A stretch of DNA of 64,000 nt from Pandoraea iniqua (GCF_902459685.1 NZ_CABPSF010000002.1:930001-994000), one strand, 5' to 3'. Numbered from the stretch's first letter, positions 49,240 to 59,427 are shown. Made by a program: numbers and translations. Notes: generated by a model from the letters alone, not told the origin.

Positions 49240-49266
49240 TTGCGCTCACGCAGGTCCGCGTATAAT
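49240..49266 (+). promoter_or_regulatory. Candidate promoter of the SlyD-type gene
   Basis: A perfect TATAAT (49261-49266) follows TTGCGC (49240-49245) with a short 15-base spacer. The ATG is 24 bases downstream of the -10 element, with CGGAGAGTTTG as ribosome site. Confidence 0.55.
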
Positions 49267-49290
49267 GCGGGCTGTTTTTCGGAGAGTTTG

Positions 49291-49818
49291 ATGAAGATCG
49301 AAAAGAATACTGTCGTGTCGGTGACGTACTCGTTGTCGGACGCTCAGGGCAACCTGATTGAAGAAAGCGGCGCCGAGCCGATGGTCTACCTGCACGGCGG
49401 CTATGATGGCACGTTCCCCAAAATCGAGGAAGCGCTCGATGGTCAGGACGTCGGCTACGCCACGCAACTGCAACTGGAACCGGCCGATGCATTCGGCGAC
49501 TACGATCCCGAGATGATCAAGGTCGAAGAGCGTAGCCGTTTCCCGGATCCGCTCGAAGTCGGCATGCAGTTCGAAGGCACGCCGGAAGATGGCGACGAAG
49601 AAGGCGACACGTTCATCTACACGGTGACCGATGTGGCCGACGACAAGGTCGTGCTCGACGGGAACCACCCGCTGGCCGGCATGGCGCTGCGCTTCGACCT
49701 GAAGGTGACGGACGTGCGTCCCGCGACGGAAGAAGAAATCGAGCACCAGCATGCGCACGGCGCAACGGGTCTCGAGATCGTCGACGAAGACGAAGACGAC
49801 GCCCCCACGATTCACTAA
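49291..49818 (+). CDS. slyD: SlyD-type FKBP peptidyl-prolyl isomerase
   Basis: SlyD-like proteins are chaperone-isomerases with an FKBP domain and an inserted IF chaperone domain. The 175-residue protein has VVSVTYSLSDAQGNLIEES, the LHGGYDGTFPKIEEAL segment, the IF domain (about 70-128) and the closing NHPLAGMALRFDLKVTDVR. The C-terminus has only a short His/Asp/Glu tail (HQHAHG; DEDEDD) and no cysteines, unlike the nickel-binding E. coli SlyD tail. Start ATG 49291. Confidence 0.92.
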   Translation: MKIEKNTVVSVTYSLSDAQGNLIEESGAEPMVYLHGGYDGTFPKIEEALDGQDVGYATQLQLEPADAFGDYDPEMIKVEERSRFPDPLEVGMQFEGTPEDGDEEGDTFIYTVTDVADDKVVLDGNHPLAGMALRFDLKVTDVRPATEEEIEHQHAHGATGLEIVDEDEDDAPTIH

Positions 49819-49888
49819 GCTGGCTGCGTCGCACGCGCCCCGCTAACGGGTGTCGGGCGACGGCGAGCGCGAGTCGCCAGAACGAATT

Positions 49889-49935
49889 CGCCGGACCGGT
49901 GCACTGCGGATGCAGTGCGCCGGGTCCGGCGTTTT
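49889..49935. terminator. Long hairpin terminator after slyD
   Basis: CGCCGGACC (49889-49897) pairs with GGTCCGGCG (49923-49931), and inside it GCACTGC (49901-49907) pairs with GCAGTGC (49912-49918). TTTT follows. It separates convergent genes. Confidence 0.88.
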
Positions 49936-49976
49936 CCGTTTCGATTCGTGAAAAGTGATTTGCCGCCCGTTGCCGG

Positions 49977-51389
49977 TCAGTCGTCGCGTGCGGGGGCGCG
50001 GGTGACGGGCTTATCGCTCGGCGTTAAGCCCGGCGCTGTTCCCGGTATTAAGCCCGGCATTAGCGACGGCCCCAGCGGCGTGACGCCCTGATTCGGGTCC
50101 GAGCTATTGATTGCAGCGCCGGACGCCGGATACAGCGTGGAATAGGGCGCGCCATACGGGCCGTAAGGCCCTGATCCGTCGCCGCCGAGGCCCGTCTCTG
50201 GGGACGGGTTAATCCCGCGCGATGCCGCCGGGCCATTGCTCTTCTGCACACTTGCCGCCGCGCTGTTGGCGGGCAGCAGCACGCTATCGACGCTGAACAC
50301 CTGCGCAGTGCCCGGATCCACCCGCACGCGCACCCAGCGGTTCACGGTTGGCGTGCCGTACGTACTCACCTGTGTGAACGATTTGACCACCGCGCCGTGC
50401 ACGTCTCGCAGCGGCTGCGTCAGGTGCAGGGTCTTGCCGCTGTCGATGAGCAGCATCGGCGCCTTGAACCGGCTTGCGAGCTTCTGCAACTGCACGCGAA
50501 AGTCCTTGTACCCATCGACGCCTCGCCGCTCGTTGCGCTCCGAGAACATCCCGCGCAGGCCGCCGCCGCGCGCCGGTTCGAATTCCGGATCGGCCTGCAC
50601 GACGATGACCATGCCAAGCGCGTCCTTCTGCTGCGCATACACGAGGGCGTGCTGTAACCAGACGCGCGTCGCAATCACGCGGTCTTCGAACTCGCCGTTG
50701 CGCCCGCCGGCCGAGCGGTAATTATTGTTGTTCCCGGGCAGATTCAGGCCGACGAACACGATGCCGCGATAGAACCAACGCACGTTCTCGTGATACTGCC
50801 GAAAGCGCGCCATATCGCTCTGACGCGTGAGATCGAATTGCGCGTGTCCGACGGGCCCCGGCCCCAGCACGTCGTCGTTGCCGAAGGCCCGATCGCGCAG
50901 GAAGTCGAGCCGTTCAATCGGGTTATAGCTACCGTCGGCCGCACGCTGACAGTCGGCCCAGTCGTTCGCGCCCGGTACGTAGATGAGTGGCTTGGGCGAA
51001 CTGGAGAGCAGGTTGATCCGCTCCGTGATGAGTTCGTCGCGGCAGGACTCCGTCGGTCCCTTGAAGTTGCCCGCATGCACGACGAATGCCGCCGGGCCAT
51101 CGCCGATGGTGGCCAGCACGCTGCGCACGACCGGCACTTCCGTGTTGCCGAACGGCGTATTGCCCAGCACCGCGAATTCGAACGGCGGCAGCTTTGGGGC
51201 GGCCTTGGCGGACGTTTTCGCGACCGCGTGCGAGCGGCCACTCTGCGCGGCTGTCGCTGTGGCTGTCGTTGCTGCCGTCGTCGGCGCCGGCCCTGTCACG
51301 AGCGCGAGCATGACCAGCGCAACGCAAGCCCGGCCGGTGCTGCCGAAGCGTGCGATGCGAAGGAGGTGCAAGTGACGAGGGCTCGACAT
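49977..51389 (-). CDS. Exported metallophosphoesterase-like protein
   Basis: The 470-residue precursor has a signal region (hydrophobic about 20-40, A-rich cleavage zone). The folded part (about 70-350) resembles a calcineurin-like phosphoesterase: FAVLGNTPFG in place of a GDxH-type motif, VVHAGNFKG, YVPGANDWADC for a GNHD-like motif and FVGLNLPG. Several metal ligands of the classical motifs are replaced, so activity is doubtful. The C-terminus (about 380-470) is Pro/Gly/Ser-rich and likely disordered. I cannot assign a role. Confidence 0.72.
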   Translation of the reverse strand: MSSPRHLHLLRIARFGSTGRACVALVMLALVTGPAPTTAATTATATAAQSGRSHAVAKTSAKAAPKLPPFEFAVLGNTPFGNTEVPVVRSVLATIGDGPAAFVVHAGNFKGPTESCRDELITERINLLSSSPKPLIYVPGANDWADCQRAADGSYNPIERLDFLRDRAFGNDDVLGPGPVGHAQFDLTRQSDMARFRQYHENVRWFYRGIVFVGLNLPGNNNNYRSAGGRNGEFEDRVIATRVWLQHALVYAQQKDALGMVIVVQADPEFEPARGGGLRGMFSERNERRGVDGYKDFRVQLQKLASRFKAPMLLIDSGKTLHLTQPLRDVHGAVVKSFTQVSTYGTPTVNRWVRVRVDPGTAQVFSVDSVLLPANSAAASVQKSNGPAASRGINPSPETGLGGDGSGPYGPYGAPYSTLYPASGAAINSSDPNQGVTPLGPSLMPGLIPGTAPGLTPSDKPVTRAPARDD

Positions 51390-51428
51390 GAAGTGGCTTG
51401 GTTGCCTCAGTGACTGGTCGGTTCGCGG

Positions 51429-54185
51429 TCAGTTCGACGGGCGGCCGGCCAACAGGCCGCGCAGCTCGTACAGCAGATCCAGCGCTTCACGCGGACGCAG
51501 ATCGTCCGGATCGATGCCGGCCAGTCGTGCCAGCGTGGCCTCGGCGGCCGGATCGAGCGCAGGCGCCAACGTGTGCTGTGCCGCATGACGCCCATCGGCG
51601 GTAACCCCGTCGATCGCATCGACGTCGTTGCGCGCATCGTCTTCATCGCTGTCGTGATCGACCACGGCACGCGGTGCGAACAAGTCGAGCTGCGGTGCCG
51701 ACGGATCGAGTGCCTGCTGTTCAAGCAGCGCCAGATGTTTGCGCGCCGCACGAATCACCGGCATCGGCACCCCCGCGAGTTGCGCAACCTGAAGCCCGTA
51801 GCTCTGGCTGGCCGGGCCATCCTGCACGGCGTGCAGGAACACGATGCCTTCGCCGTGTTCCACGGCCGACAAGTGCACGTTGGCGCATTGCGGGAACTCG
51901 TCGGGCAGTTGCGTCAATTCGAAATAGTGCGTGGCGAACAAGGTGTACGAGCGGTTGTGCCCGAGCAGATGACGTGCGATAGCCCACGCGAGTGCGAGAC
52001 CGTCGAAGGTCGACGTGCCGCGCCCGATTTCGTCCATCAACACGAGACTCTGATCGGTGGCCGTGTGCAGAATCGCCGCCGATTCGGTCATCTCCACCAT
52101 GAACGTAGAGCGTCCGCCCGCGAGGTCGTCCGACGCGCCGATACGCGTGAAGATCGCGTCGAGCGGCCCAAGCCGCACGGATTCCGCCGGCACGTAGCAG
52201 CCCACATACGCGAGCAGCGCGATGAGCGCGGTCTGGCGCATGAACGTCGATTTACCGCCCATGTTCGGGCCGGTGATCAACAGCAGGCGGCGCGCGTCGC
52301 CCAGCGAGCAGTCGTTCGCGATGAAGCGCTCGACCTGCTGCTCGACCACCGGGTGGCGGCCCTGACGGATATCCACCACGCGCTCGGCGATCAGATCGGG
52401 CTTGACCCAGCCCAGCGTTTCCGCGCGCTCGGCGAGGGCGGCAAGTACGTCGAGTTGCGCGAGTGCCTGCGCAATGCGTTTGAATTCGGCGATATGCGGC
52501 AGCAATTCCTGCAACAGCGCTTCGTAAAGCACCTTCTCGCGGGCGAGCGAGCGCTCTTGCGCGGAGAGGGCCTTGTCTTCGAACGTCTTGAGTTCCGGCG
52601 TGATGTAGCGCTCGGCATTCTTGAGCGTCTGGCGGCGACGGTAGTCGTCGGGCACCTTGTCGGTCTGGCCGCGCGTGACTTCGATATAGAAGCCATGCAC
52701 CTTGTTGAACTCGACGCGCAGGTTGTTGATGCCGGTACGGGCACGCTCGCGCACTTCGAGATCGACCAGAAACTGACCGCAGTTCTCCGAGATGTCGCGC
52801 AATTCGTCGAGATCGGCGTCGTAACCGCGCGCAATCACGCCACCGTCGCGCAGCATGACTGCCGGTTCTTCCGCGATGGCGCCGGTCAGCAAGGCGAGCG
52901 ATGCCTCGGGAATGGCGAGGTCTTCATGCAGCATGGCCAGCAGCGGCGAGCGCTCTTCGACAGCGCGCAGCGTCACGTGCAGTTCGGGCAGACGGCGCAG
53001 CGCGTCGCGCAGGCTCGACAGATCGCGCGGGCGGGCCGTGAGCAGCGCGAGGCGTGCCGTAATGCGTTCCACGTCGGCCACATGACGCAGTTCGCCGCTC
53101 AGCGCGCGCCATGCGCCGGGGCCTTCGAGCAGCGTCGCGATGGCCTCATGGCGGGCCTGCGGTACTTGCTGATCGCGCATCGGGTGATGCAGCCAGTGAC
53201 GCATCAGACGGCTGCCCATCGTGGTGCCGCAGGTGTCGAGCAGCGAGAGCAGCGTGGGCGATTCGGTGCCGCGCAGCGTCTCGGTCAGTTCAAGATTGCG
53301 GCGGGTGGCGGCGTCCAGCCCAATATAGGCGGCTTCTCGCTCCACGTTCAGATTTTGCACATGGCGCAGCGACTGACCCTGTGTCGCGGCTGCGTATTGC
53401 AGCAATGCACCCGCGGCGCCAAGCGCCGGGTTCAGGCCGTCGCAGCCGAAGGCCGTCAGGCTCGCCACGCCTAGTTGATCGCGCAGTCGCTGCGTACCGG
53501 CAGCGGTGTCGAAATGCCAGTCGGGCACGCGCGTGGTGGTGCCGAGCGAGAGACCTTCGAGGGCCTCCAACGCGCTATCGGGCACGAGCGTCTCGGCCGG
53601 CCGAATGCGTTCTAGCTCGCGTGCGAGCTTGTCGGTGGCCACTTCCATCAGACGCAGTTCGCCACTCGCGAGCGACAGCCATGCCAGACCGGCGAGGCGT
53701 TCGCCCGCGCGCCGTGCGGCGGCCGCTGAGGTCGATGAGACGGCCGGGGGCAGTTGCACGGCCAGCAGGTACTGATCGAGCTTGTCGCTGAGCAGGGCCG
53801 CATCGGTGAGCGTGCCGGGCGTGACAATGCGCACGACCTTGCGCTCCACCGGGCCCTTGGAGGTCGCAGGGTCGCCGATCTGCTCGCAGATGGCCACGGA
53901 CTCGCCGAGCTTGACCAGCTTGCCGAGATACTGCTCCACGGCATGGTGCGGCACGCCGGCCATGCGAATCGGCTGGCCGCCCGACTGGCCGCGCGCGGTC
54001 AGCGTCAGATCGAGCAGGCGCGCCGCCTTCACCGCATCGTCGTGAAACAGCTCGTAGAAATCGCCCATGCGATAGAAGACGAGCATGTTCGGGTGATCGG
54101 CTTTGATGCGGCTGTACTGCTGCATCATCGGCGTCATTGGCGCTGCGGCGGGGGCGGGGGTGGCTTGGACTTGGGTGCTCGTCAT
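51429..54185 (-). CDS. mutS: DNA mismatch repair protein MutS
   Basis: MutS recognises mismatches as a dimer and uses ATP to signal MutL. At 918 residues it is longer than E. coli MutS (853). The mismatch-binding Phe-x-Glu is in [11 protein letters not shown] (about 37-47). Walker A is [17 protein letters not shown] near residue 640, with Walker B-type [17 protein letters not shown] and HYFELTQL after it. The C-terminal tetramerisation region carries extra acidic residues ([14 protein letters not shown]). The convergent or divergent neighbours show no operon. Confidence 0.97.
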   Translation of the reverse strand: MTSTQVQATPAPAAAPMTPMMQQYSRIKADHPNMLVFYRMGDFYELFHDDAVKAARLLDLTLTARGQSGGQPIRMAGVPHHAVEQYLGKLVKLGESVAICEQIGDPATSKGPVERKVVRIVTPGTLTDAALLSDKLDQYLLAVQLPPAVSSTSAAAARRAGERLAGLAWLSLASGELRLMEVATDKLARELERIRPAETLVPDSALEALEGLSLGTTTRVPDWHFDTAAGTQRLRDQLGVASLTAFGCDGLNPALGAAGALLQYAAATQGQSLRHVQNLNVEREAAYIGLDAATRRNLELTETLRGTESPTLLSLLDTCGTTMGSRLMRHWLHHPMRDQQVPQARHEAIATLLEGPGAWRALSGELRHVADVERITARLALLTARPRDLSSLRDALRRLPELHVTLRAVEERSPLLAMLHEDLAIPEASLALLTGAIAEEPAVMLRDGGVIARGYDADLDELRDISENCGQFLVDLEVRERARTGINNLRVEFNKVHGFYIEVTRGQTDKVPDDYRRRQTLKNAERYITPELKTFEDKALSAQERSLAREKVLYEALLQELLPHIAEFKRIAQALAQLDVLAALAERAETLGWVKPDLIAERVVDIRQGRHPVVEQQVERFIANDCSLGDARRLLLITGPNMGGKSTFMRQTALIALLAYVGCYVPAESVRLGPLDAIFTRIGASDDLAGGRSTFMVEMTESAAILHTATDQSLVLMDEIGRGTSTFDGLALAWAIARHLLGHNRSYTLFATHYFELTQLPDEFPQCANVHLSAVEHGEGIVFLHAVQDGPASQSYGLQVAQLAGVPMPVIRAARKHLALLEQQALDPSAPQLDLFAPRAVVDHDSDEDDARNDVDAIDGVTADGRHAAQHTLAPALDPAAEATLARLAGIDPDDLRPREALDLLYELRGLLAGRPSN

Positions 54186-54525
54186 GAAAGAAAAATCGGG
54201 TCGAAGCGACTGAATTCGGGGTGAGGCTGGTTAGCGTGGCCAAGTGGGTGCGGTCATGGGGCGCGCCGGGCCGGGTTCCGTTGACTTCAGCACACCTCGG
54301 CACACCTCATTTCGCACCCATCTGGCGCGTTGGATGCGCAATTTTACGACGGGTTCGGTCTCGCTCGTGACGGACGATGTCTCGATGCCCACTTTAGGTG
54401 CCGATGAGACTGTTACACGAACGCGGCGAATTTTGCTCAAGTTTCCCAAAACTGTGCCGTTTCGGGTGGTAAGCTCTCGCAAAAATAAACAAGAAGCAAG
54501 ACTAGCTACTCTCGCACGGGTCGGT
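54186..54525 (+). other. 340-bp upstream region of the diguanylate cyclase gene
   Basis: No separate gene is seen. The cyclase frame is open back to a GTG at 54244, but the extra 94 residues are Arg/Thr-rich without domain character, so this is treated as non-coding leader. An A-rich patch (CGCAAAAATAAACAAGAAG) lies 30-48 bases before the chosen ATG. No promoter could be fixed. Confidence 0.4.
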
Positions 54526-56499
54526 ATGGTGAAGACGTTGAAGGGACGGGTTGCGGCCACGACGGCGCTCGTCTCGATGATATTGATCGTCGGCGTCGCC
54601 GTCGGTATTGAGTTTTTCGTCTACGGAGAGTTGCGCAGCTCGTTGCAGGCCCAACTCGACAATCAGGTCAAGCTCGTCGCCGATCAGCTCGACGACAAGG
54701 TGCGCGCGAAGTATCTCGCGTTGCATCGCATTTCGCGTCACCTCGGCAATCCGTATGCGATGACCCCCGCACAGCTCGATGCGTTTGCCAACGCGTCGGT
54801 GTCGATGCCCGAGACCTTCAATACCTTGTTCGTCGCGGCCCCCGATGGCCGTGTGATCTACGACTCGACTTTCCCCGCCACGCCCATCAACGTTGCAGAC
54901 CGCGACTATTTCAAGGCACTGCTCGGTGGTGCGCCGCAGGCGATCTCCGGTTTGATTGCCGGCAAGATCACGCGCTCGCCCGGCGTTGTGCTGGCCGTGC
55001 CCGTGCGCGATGCCGACGGGCGGCTCACAGCTGTGGTGGGCGGGGCGGTCAATTTACTGCGGCAGAACTTCATCGTCGATCTGGCGAGCAACGCGGTCGG
55101 CGACACGGGCCGCTATTGCCTGATCACGAACGAAACGCCGGCCCGCTACGTCATTCAGGCCGACGTGACGAAGATACTCACCGCCGTCGGCCCCGAGCAG
55201 ACGCTGTGCGGTGTGCGCGACGCCGGTTCCCATGATCTCGTGCACATGCATCCGCTGGTAGCGCGCGCGTCGATGTCGACGGCCGGGTGGTCGCTGGTCG
55301 CGGTGTTGCCGGGGGCGGAAGCCTTCGACCCGCTCGCTCGTGTGCGGCGTCGCGTGGTGATGCTCGCCATCGCGGCCATCGCCATTGCGGCATTCGTGAT
55401 GTGGTGGGTGGCGCGCCGCATGCTGCGTCCGATCGACACGTTGCGCGATCTGGTGACGCGCAGCGCGAGCGATCTGCGTGCCATCCAGTCGTTACCGGTG
55501 CAGCGTGCCGACGAGATCGGTGCGTTGGCGAATGCGTTTCGCGACATGATGGAGCGTCTGGGCGACCGCACGGAGGCGCTGGAGTCGTCGCGCGAAGCGG
55601 CGCGCGCCAATGTGCGGCGTATGCAGGAAATCGCCGACCGGGTGCCGTTTCTGGTGGCGTTTCTCGACGGCGAGGAGCGTTTCGCATTTGTGAACCGGGC
55701 CTGTGAGGTGCGTCTGCGCCGTTCCCGCGAACAAATTCTCGGATCGACAGCGCAGGATTTGCTCGGCGCGTTGCTCTATCGCGAGTTCGCGCCGTACCTT
55801 GCGCGCGCGTATGCGGGGGAAGCCGCCACGTTCGTCTGGGATTTCGGCGAGAACAACGAGTATCGCTGCTTCGAAGTGAGTTATCAGCCGGAATGGGCGG
55901 CGAACAATGCGCTGGTCGGGGTGCACGTGTTCGTACGCGACATCACGATCGAGCGCTCCAATGAGCGACGCTGGCGGCGCGAGTCGCATACCGATCACCT
56001 GACCGGGCTGCTCAATCGAAAGGGCTTCGATCAGGCGCTGGCCGCCGCCGTGCGCCGGGCGCGTGAGGGGGCAGGGGCGCAAGCGCTGCTGTTCGTCGAT
56101 CTCGATCGCTTCAAGCTGGTCAACGACACTTGGGGGCACGCGCTGGGTGACGAACTGCTGCGGCGTCTGGCCAAGCGCCTCGTGGCTTGCGTGCGCGAGA
56201 GCGACGACATCGCCCGTTTCGGGGGCGACGAGTTTGCGCTCATCATGCGTGACATCCACGATGTGAAGGATGTCGAACGGGCTGCAAAGGCGATTCTCGA
56301 AGTCGCGTCGCGTCCGATGGCACTCTCGGTCGGCGATGTGGGAGTGGGTGCTTGCATCGGCGTGGCGATGGTGGCCTGCGGCGAAGACAAGACAGCGGAC
56401 ATGCTGTTTCAGGACGCCGACCGCGCGCTGTACGACGCGAAGCACGGCGGCCGCGGCCGCTTCGTGTTCAGTGTTGGTGCATCGGCACGATCGTTGTAG
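54526..56499 (+). CDS. Membrane diguanylate cyclase: Cache-HAMP-PAS-GGDEF
   Basis: The 657-residue protein makes cyclic di-GMP. In order: TM1 (about 9-30), a periplasmic double-Cache sensor (about 35-275; VRAKYLALHRISRHL and NVADRDYFKALLGGAPQAIS are typical), TM2 (about 282-302), HAMP (RRMLRPIDTLRDLVTRSASD, then DEIGALANAF), a PAS domain (about 370-480), and GGDEF. The active motif GGDEF at 566-570 is intact and the inhibitory I-site R557-x-x-D560 is present, so product inhibition is expected. There is no EAL domain. Start ATG 54526 lies just before TM1. Confidence 0.92.
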   Translation: MVKTLKGRVAATTALVSMILIVGVAVGIEFFVYGELRSSLQAQLDNQVKLVADQLDDKVRAKYLALHRISRHLGNPYAMTPAQLDAFANASVSMPETFNTLFVAAPDGRVIYDSTFPATPINVADRDYFKALLGGAPQAISGLIAGKITRSPGVVLAVPVRDADGRLTAVVGGAVNLLRQNFIVDLASNAVGDTGRYCLITNETPARYVIQADVTKILTAVGPEQTLCGVRDAGSHDLVHMHPLVARASMSTAGWSLVAVLPGAEAFDPLARVRRRVVMLAIAAIAIAAFVMWWVARRMLRPIDTLRDLVTRSASDLRAIQSLPVQRADEIGALANAFRDMMERLGDRTEALESSREAARANVRRMQEIADRVPFLVAFLDGEERFAFVNRACEVRLRRSREQILGSTAQDLLGALLYREFAPYLARAYAGEAATFVWDFGENNEYRCFEVSYQPEWAANNALVGVHVFVRDITIERSNERRWRRESHTDHLTGLLNRKGFDQALAAAVRRAREGAGAQALLFVDLDRFKLVNDTWGHALGDELLRRLAKRLVACVRESDDIARFGGDEFALIMRDIHDVKDVERAAKAILEVASRPMALSVGDVGVGACIGVAMVACGEDKTADMLFQDADRALYDAKHGGRGRFVFSVGASARSL

Positions 56500-56537
56500 G
56501 TCGGTGCGCTGTCACTGAGTGCGATGCAAAACATTCA

Positions 56538-56557
56538 CGGTGAGTCAGCGCTCACCG
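56538..56557 (+). other. Hairpin after the cyclase gene
   Basis: CGGTGAG (56538-56544), loop TCAGCG and CTCACCG (56551-56557) form a 7-bp stem 38 bases after the stop. No T-run follows, so it may be only part of a terminator. Confidence 0.4.
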
Positions 56558-56767
56558 GGGGTGCCAGTGTCCGCGCGAGTTGTCCTTGTCATCTCTGTGT
56601 CTTGCCTTATCGCGCATTAGTCGCGGCCAATCGATAGCGCTCCGGCGATCAGCTTCCGTGTAGTTACGAACACAAATTGTCTGACGCACAATACGTGACG
56701 CCATCCGTTTGTAGCGGACTGCGACAGACGGTCCGGGCGTGGGGAAGTGATCGACCAGGAGGCAAGC

Positions 56768-57139
56768 ATGAAACTCGAGGGCGGACGAAGCCGGGTAGTC
56801 ACGCGGGCGGCTTCTGACGCAGGGTGGCGCGAAGCGGGGTCGCGCCGTGAGCCGCCGCGGACATCGCATCGGAGGCCGCGTGCGCGGCTCGATACCGATG
56901 CCACCGGGAACGAGACAAGACACGAGAGCCTGTCCGTTCGTGAAAACGAAGTGTTCCACATGTTGGTCGACGGCCTCGCCGTCAATGAGGTCGCTCACGC
57001 GCTGCATCTGAGTGAGCGAACGGTAACGTCGCATGTCATGCAAATTCTGCACAAGCTCGCGCTCGGGGACTGTGCGGAATTGATCGGCTACGCCGTGCGG
57101 TACGGGCTGGTCGATGAGGGTACTGAGGGCGCTGTCTGA
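56768..57139 (+). CDS. Small LuxR-type helix-turn-helix regulator without receiver domain
   Basis: The 123-residue protein has an Arg-rich, disordered N-terminus (about 1-55). The LuxR-type HTH follows (about 60-115: LSVRENEVFHMLVDGLAVNEVAHAL, with HLSERTVTSHVMQILHKL as recognition helix). No receiver or autoinducer domain is present, as in GerE-like single-domain regulators. ATG 56768 is set by AGGAGG five bases upstream; a GTG at 56747 is in frame. Targets are unknown. Confidence 0.82.
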   Translation: MKLEGGRSRVVTRAASDAGWREAGSRREPPRTSHRRPRARLDTDATGNETRHESLSVRENEVFHMLVDGLAVNEVAHALHLSERTVTSHVMQILHKLALGDCAELIGYAVRYGLVDEGTEGAV

Positions 57140-57452
57140 GGGTGTTACCTGAGCGCCTGTCGAACTAAAAAGGAGTGCGCCGGTGTGCCGATGCAATGTC
57201 GGTGCGCGAGTGTGCCATTCGGACCTAACCCGGCGCGTCGGACGCGATCTTCGTGATGGCGTCGCGACGCGCCAGTCACACAGCGATTGCCCGGTGTCGC
57301 CTTTCTCTTTCCCGCCTCTCGTCTCTCGTCTCGATTACTGCTGCGTGTACCGTGCGAGCCGACGCGAATTCGCGGTCGGTGATAAGGTACCGGCTCGAAC
57401 CTATTTGACCGTTCCGCAAGGGACGCGCCCGGTACCTAAGAAGGACAGACAC
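57140..57452 (+). other. 313-bp upstream region of the quinone oxidoreductase gene
   Basis: The oxidoreductase frame is open through most of this stretch, but the reading has no domain character. It contains a 12-bp palindrome CGCGAATTCGCG (57363-57374). An 8-bp inverted repeat follows: GGTACCGG (57386-57393) with CCGGTACC (57429-57436), around TTGACC (57405). It is probably the promoter-operator region. Confidence 0.45.
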
Positions 57453-58457
57453 ATGAAAGCGATCGAGATCACGCAATACGGCGCACCCGAAGTGCTCAAG
57501 CTGACCGAGCGCGCCAAGCCCGAGCTCAAGCCGGGCGAAGTGCTCATCAAGGTGAAGGCGTCGGGTGTGAATCGCCCCGACGTGCTGCAACGCATTGGCC
57601 AGTACCCGGTGCCGCCGGGCGCGTCGGACCTGCCGGGGCTCGAAGTGGCCGGCGAAATTGTCGAGGGCTCGCTGGACGGCGCCGACAATCGCTGGGGCCT
57701 GAAGATCGGCTCGCGCGTGTGCGCACTTGTGCAGGGCGGCGGTTACGCCGAGTACTGCACGGCGCCGCTCGCGCAGTGTTTGCCGGTACCCGATGGCCTC
57801 TCCGACGTGGAAGCGGCATCGCTGCCGGAAACGTTCTTCACTGTGTGGAGCAACGTGTTCGACCGTGCACACCTCGGCAACACCGAAGCGGGCGAAAAGG
57901 AAACGTTGCTCGTGCAGGGCGGCACCAGCGGCATCGGCGTGACGGCGATCCAGTTGGCCGTGGCGCTCGGTCACCGCGTGTTCGCAACGGCCGGTTCCGA
58001 TGAGAAGGCGCGTGCCTGCGAAGCGCTCGGCGCCGAGCGCGGTATCAACTACAAGACGGAAGACTTCGTCGCCATCGCGAAAGAACTCACGCAAGACCGT
58101 GGCGTGGACGTGGTGCTCGACATGGTGGGCGGCGATTATCTGCCGCGTGAAGTGCAGGCCCTCGCGTTCGATGGCCGCATTGCGATCATCGCGCTGCTCG
58201 GCGGCAGTAAGGCGACGCTGGACATGGGCGCGCTGCTGCGCCGCCGCCTGACGGTGACGGGCTCGACGCTGCGCCCGCGCTCGGTGGCCTTCAAAGCCGC
58301 GATTGCCCAAAAGTTGCACGAGAAGGTCTGGCCGCTGTTCGCCGCTGGCAAGATTCGCCCGGTCATTTACCAGACATTCCCGGCAGAACAGGCCGACAAA
58401 GCCCATGCCCTGATGGAAACCAGCACCCACGTCGGCAAGATCGTGCTGACTTGGTAA
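57453..58457 (+). CDS. NAD(P)H-quinone oxidoreductase, zinc-independent MDR family (PIG3/QorA type)
   Basis: The 334-residue protein has the MDR GroES-like N-domain (KVKASGVNRPDVLQRIGQYP) and a Rossmann domain with VQGGTSGIGVTAIQLA (about 150-165). The catalytic-zinc ligands of alcohol dehydrogenases are absent. Members reduce quinones or enoyl compounds with NADPH. The ATG at 57453 (AAGGACAGACAC upstream) is preferred to an upstream reading from 57183. Confidence 0.92.
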   Translation: MKAIEITQYGAPEVLKLTERAKPELKPGEVLIKVKASGVNRPDVLQRIGQYPVPPGASDLPGLEVAGEIVEGSLDGADNRWGLKIGSRVCALVQGGGYAEYCTAPLAQCLPVPDGLSDVEAASLPETFFTVWSNVFDRAHLGNTEAGEKETLLVQGGTSGIGVTAIQLAVALGHRVFATAGSDEKARACEALGAERGINYKTEDFVAIAKELTQDRGVDVVLDMVGGDYLPREVQALAFDGRIAIIALLGGSKATLDMGALLRRRLTVTGSTLRPRSVAFKAAIAQKLHEKVWPLFAAGKIRPVIYQTFPAEQADKAHALMETSTHVGKIVLTW

Positions 58458-58534
58458 GCCGGAGGGGAAGGGCGGGTAAAACTCGCGTGAAAGCACCGAT
58501 TCATGCGGTTTTTCTCGCCCGATGTCCGGCGAAA

Positions 58535-58564
58535 TTGACCCCCATAGCCCAGACGCACTAGAAT
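58535..58564 (+). promoter_or_regulatory. tpiA promoter
   Basis: TTGACC (58535-58540), 18-base spacer, TAGAAT (58559-58564); the GTG start of tpiA is 37 bases downstream. Confidence 0.65.
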
Positions 58565-58600
58565 GAGAGGTTTTTCGTCTATAAGCATGGGGGAGAAGGC

Positions 58601-59401
58601 GTGACATCTGCTATCGCAGCTTCGGCTCGCACCATCAGCCGCAAGGCTGGCAAGCTCGTCGTGGGCAACTGGAAACTGCACGGCAGTCTGGCCGGCAACG
58701 AGACCCTGTTGGGCAGTCTGCTGGCATCGCCGGTATTGAGCGCATCGGGCGTGAGCGCCGCGGTGTGCGTGCCGTTCCCCTATCTTGCGCAATGTCAGGC
58801 GCGTCTCTCGGGGCAGGCGCTGGGCTATGGCGCGCAGGATGTGTCGGCGCAAGTGAATGGCGCATTCACGGGCGAAGTGGCTGCGCCGATGATTGCCGAG
58901 TTCGGCGCACAGTTCGTCATCGTGGGGCACTCGGAGCGTCGCCAGTACCATGGCGAGACCGATGCGAGTGTCGCTGCCAAGACGCTGCGCGTGCTCGACG
59001 CGGGCATGACGCCGATCGTCTGCGTGGGCGAAACGCTCGCCGAGCGCGAGGCCGGTGACACGAAGGCCGTGGTGACCCGTCAGCTCGAAACGGTGCTGGC
59101 GGCGCTGAGCGCAGAACAAGCCACGCAGATTGTCGTTGCCTACGAGCCGGTCTGGGCGATCGGCACCGGCAAGACGGCAACGTCGGCCGAGGCGCAGGCA
59201 GTGCATGCGGACCTGCGCGCATTGCTGCGCGCAAAGGGCGCGGCCGTGGAAGATGTGGCGGTGTTGTACGGCGGCAGTGTGAAGCCGGACAATGCGGCCG
59301 AACTGTTTGCGATGCCCGACGTCGATGGTGGTCTGATCGGCGGTGCGGCATTGAAGGCAGCCGATTTTCTGGCAATTTGCGAGGCGGGTCTGCCGCGCTA
59401 A
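58601..59401 (+). CDS. tpiA: Triosephosphate isomerase
   Basis: TpiA interconverts dihydroxyacetone phosphate and glyceraldehyde 3-phosphate. The 266-residue protein has [12 protein letters not shown] (catalytic Lys), [14 protein letters not shown] (catalytic His), [14 protein letters not shown] (catalytic Glu in loop 6) and YGGSVKPDN. The start is GTG at 58601, preceded by GGGGGAGAAGGC. The N-terminus has about 14 extra residues. It precedes secG. Confidence 0.96.
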   Translation: MTSAIAASARTISRKAGKLVVGNWKLHGSLAGNETLLGSLLASPVLSASGVSAAVCVPFPYLAQCQARLSGQALGYGAQDVSAQVNGAFTGEVAAPMIAEFGAQFVIVGHSERRQYHGETDASVAAKTLRVLDAGMTPIVCVGETLAEREAGDTKAVVTRQLETVLAALSAEQATQIVVAYEPVWAIGTGKTATSAEAQAVHADLRALLRAKGAAVEDVAVLYGGSVKPDNAAELFAMPDVDGGLIGGAALKAADFLAICEAGLPR

Positions 59402-59406
59402 TGCCG

Positions 59407-59427
59407 GTGCCATTCTTGTAATGGCAC
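59407..59427 (+). other. Hairpin between tpiA and secG
   Basis: GTGCCATT, loop CTTGT, AATGGCAC: a perfect 8-bp stem starting six bases after the tpiA stop. With no T-run it may act as an mRNA-stabilising 3' structure rather than a terminator. Confidence 0.5.

Noticed and set aside
51573-53474. Long open frame on the plus strand opposite mutS
   Set aside because: It is antisense to a certain gene, has no domain or signal, and its composition is that of a mirror frame.
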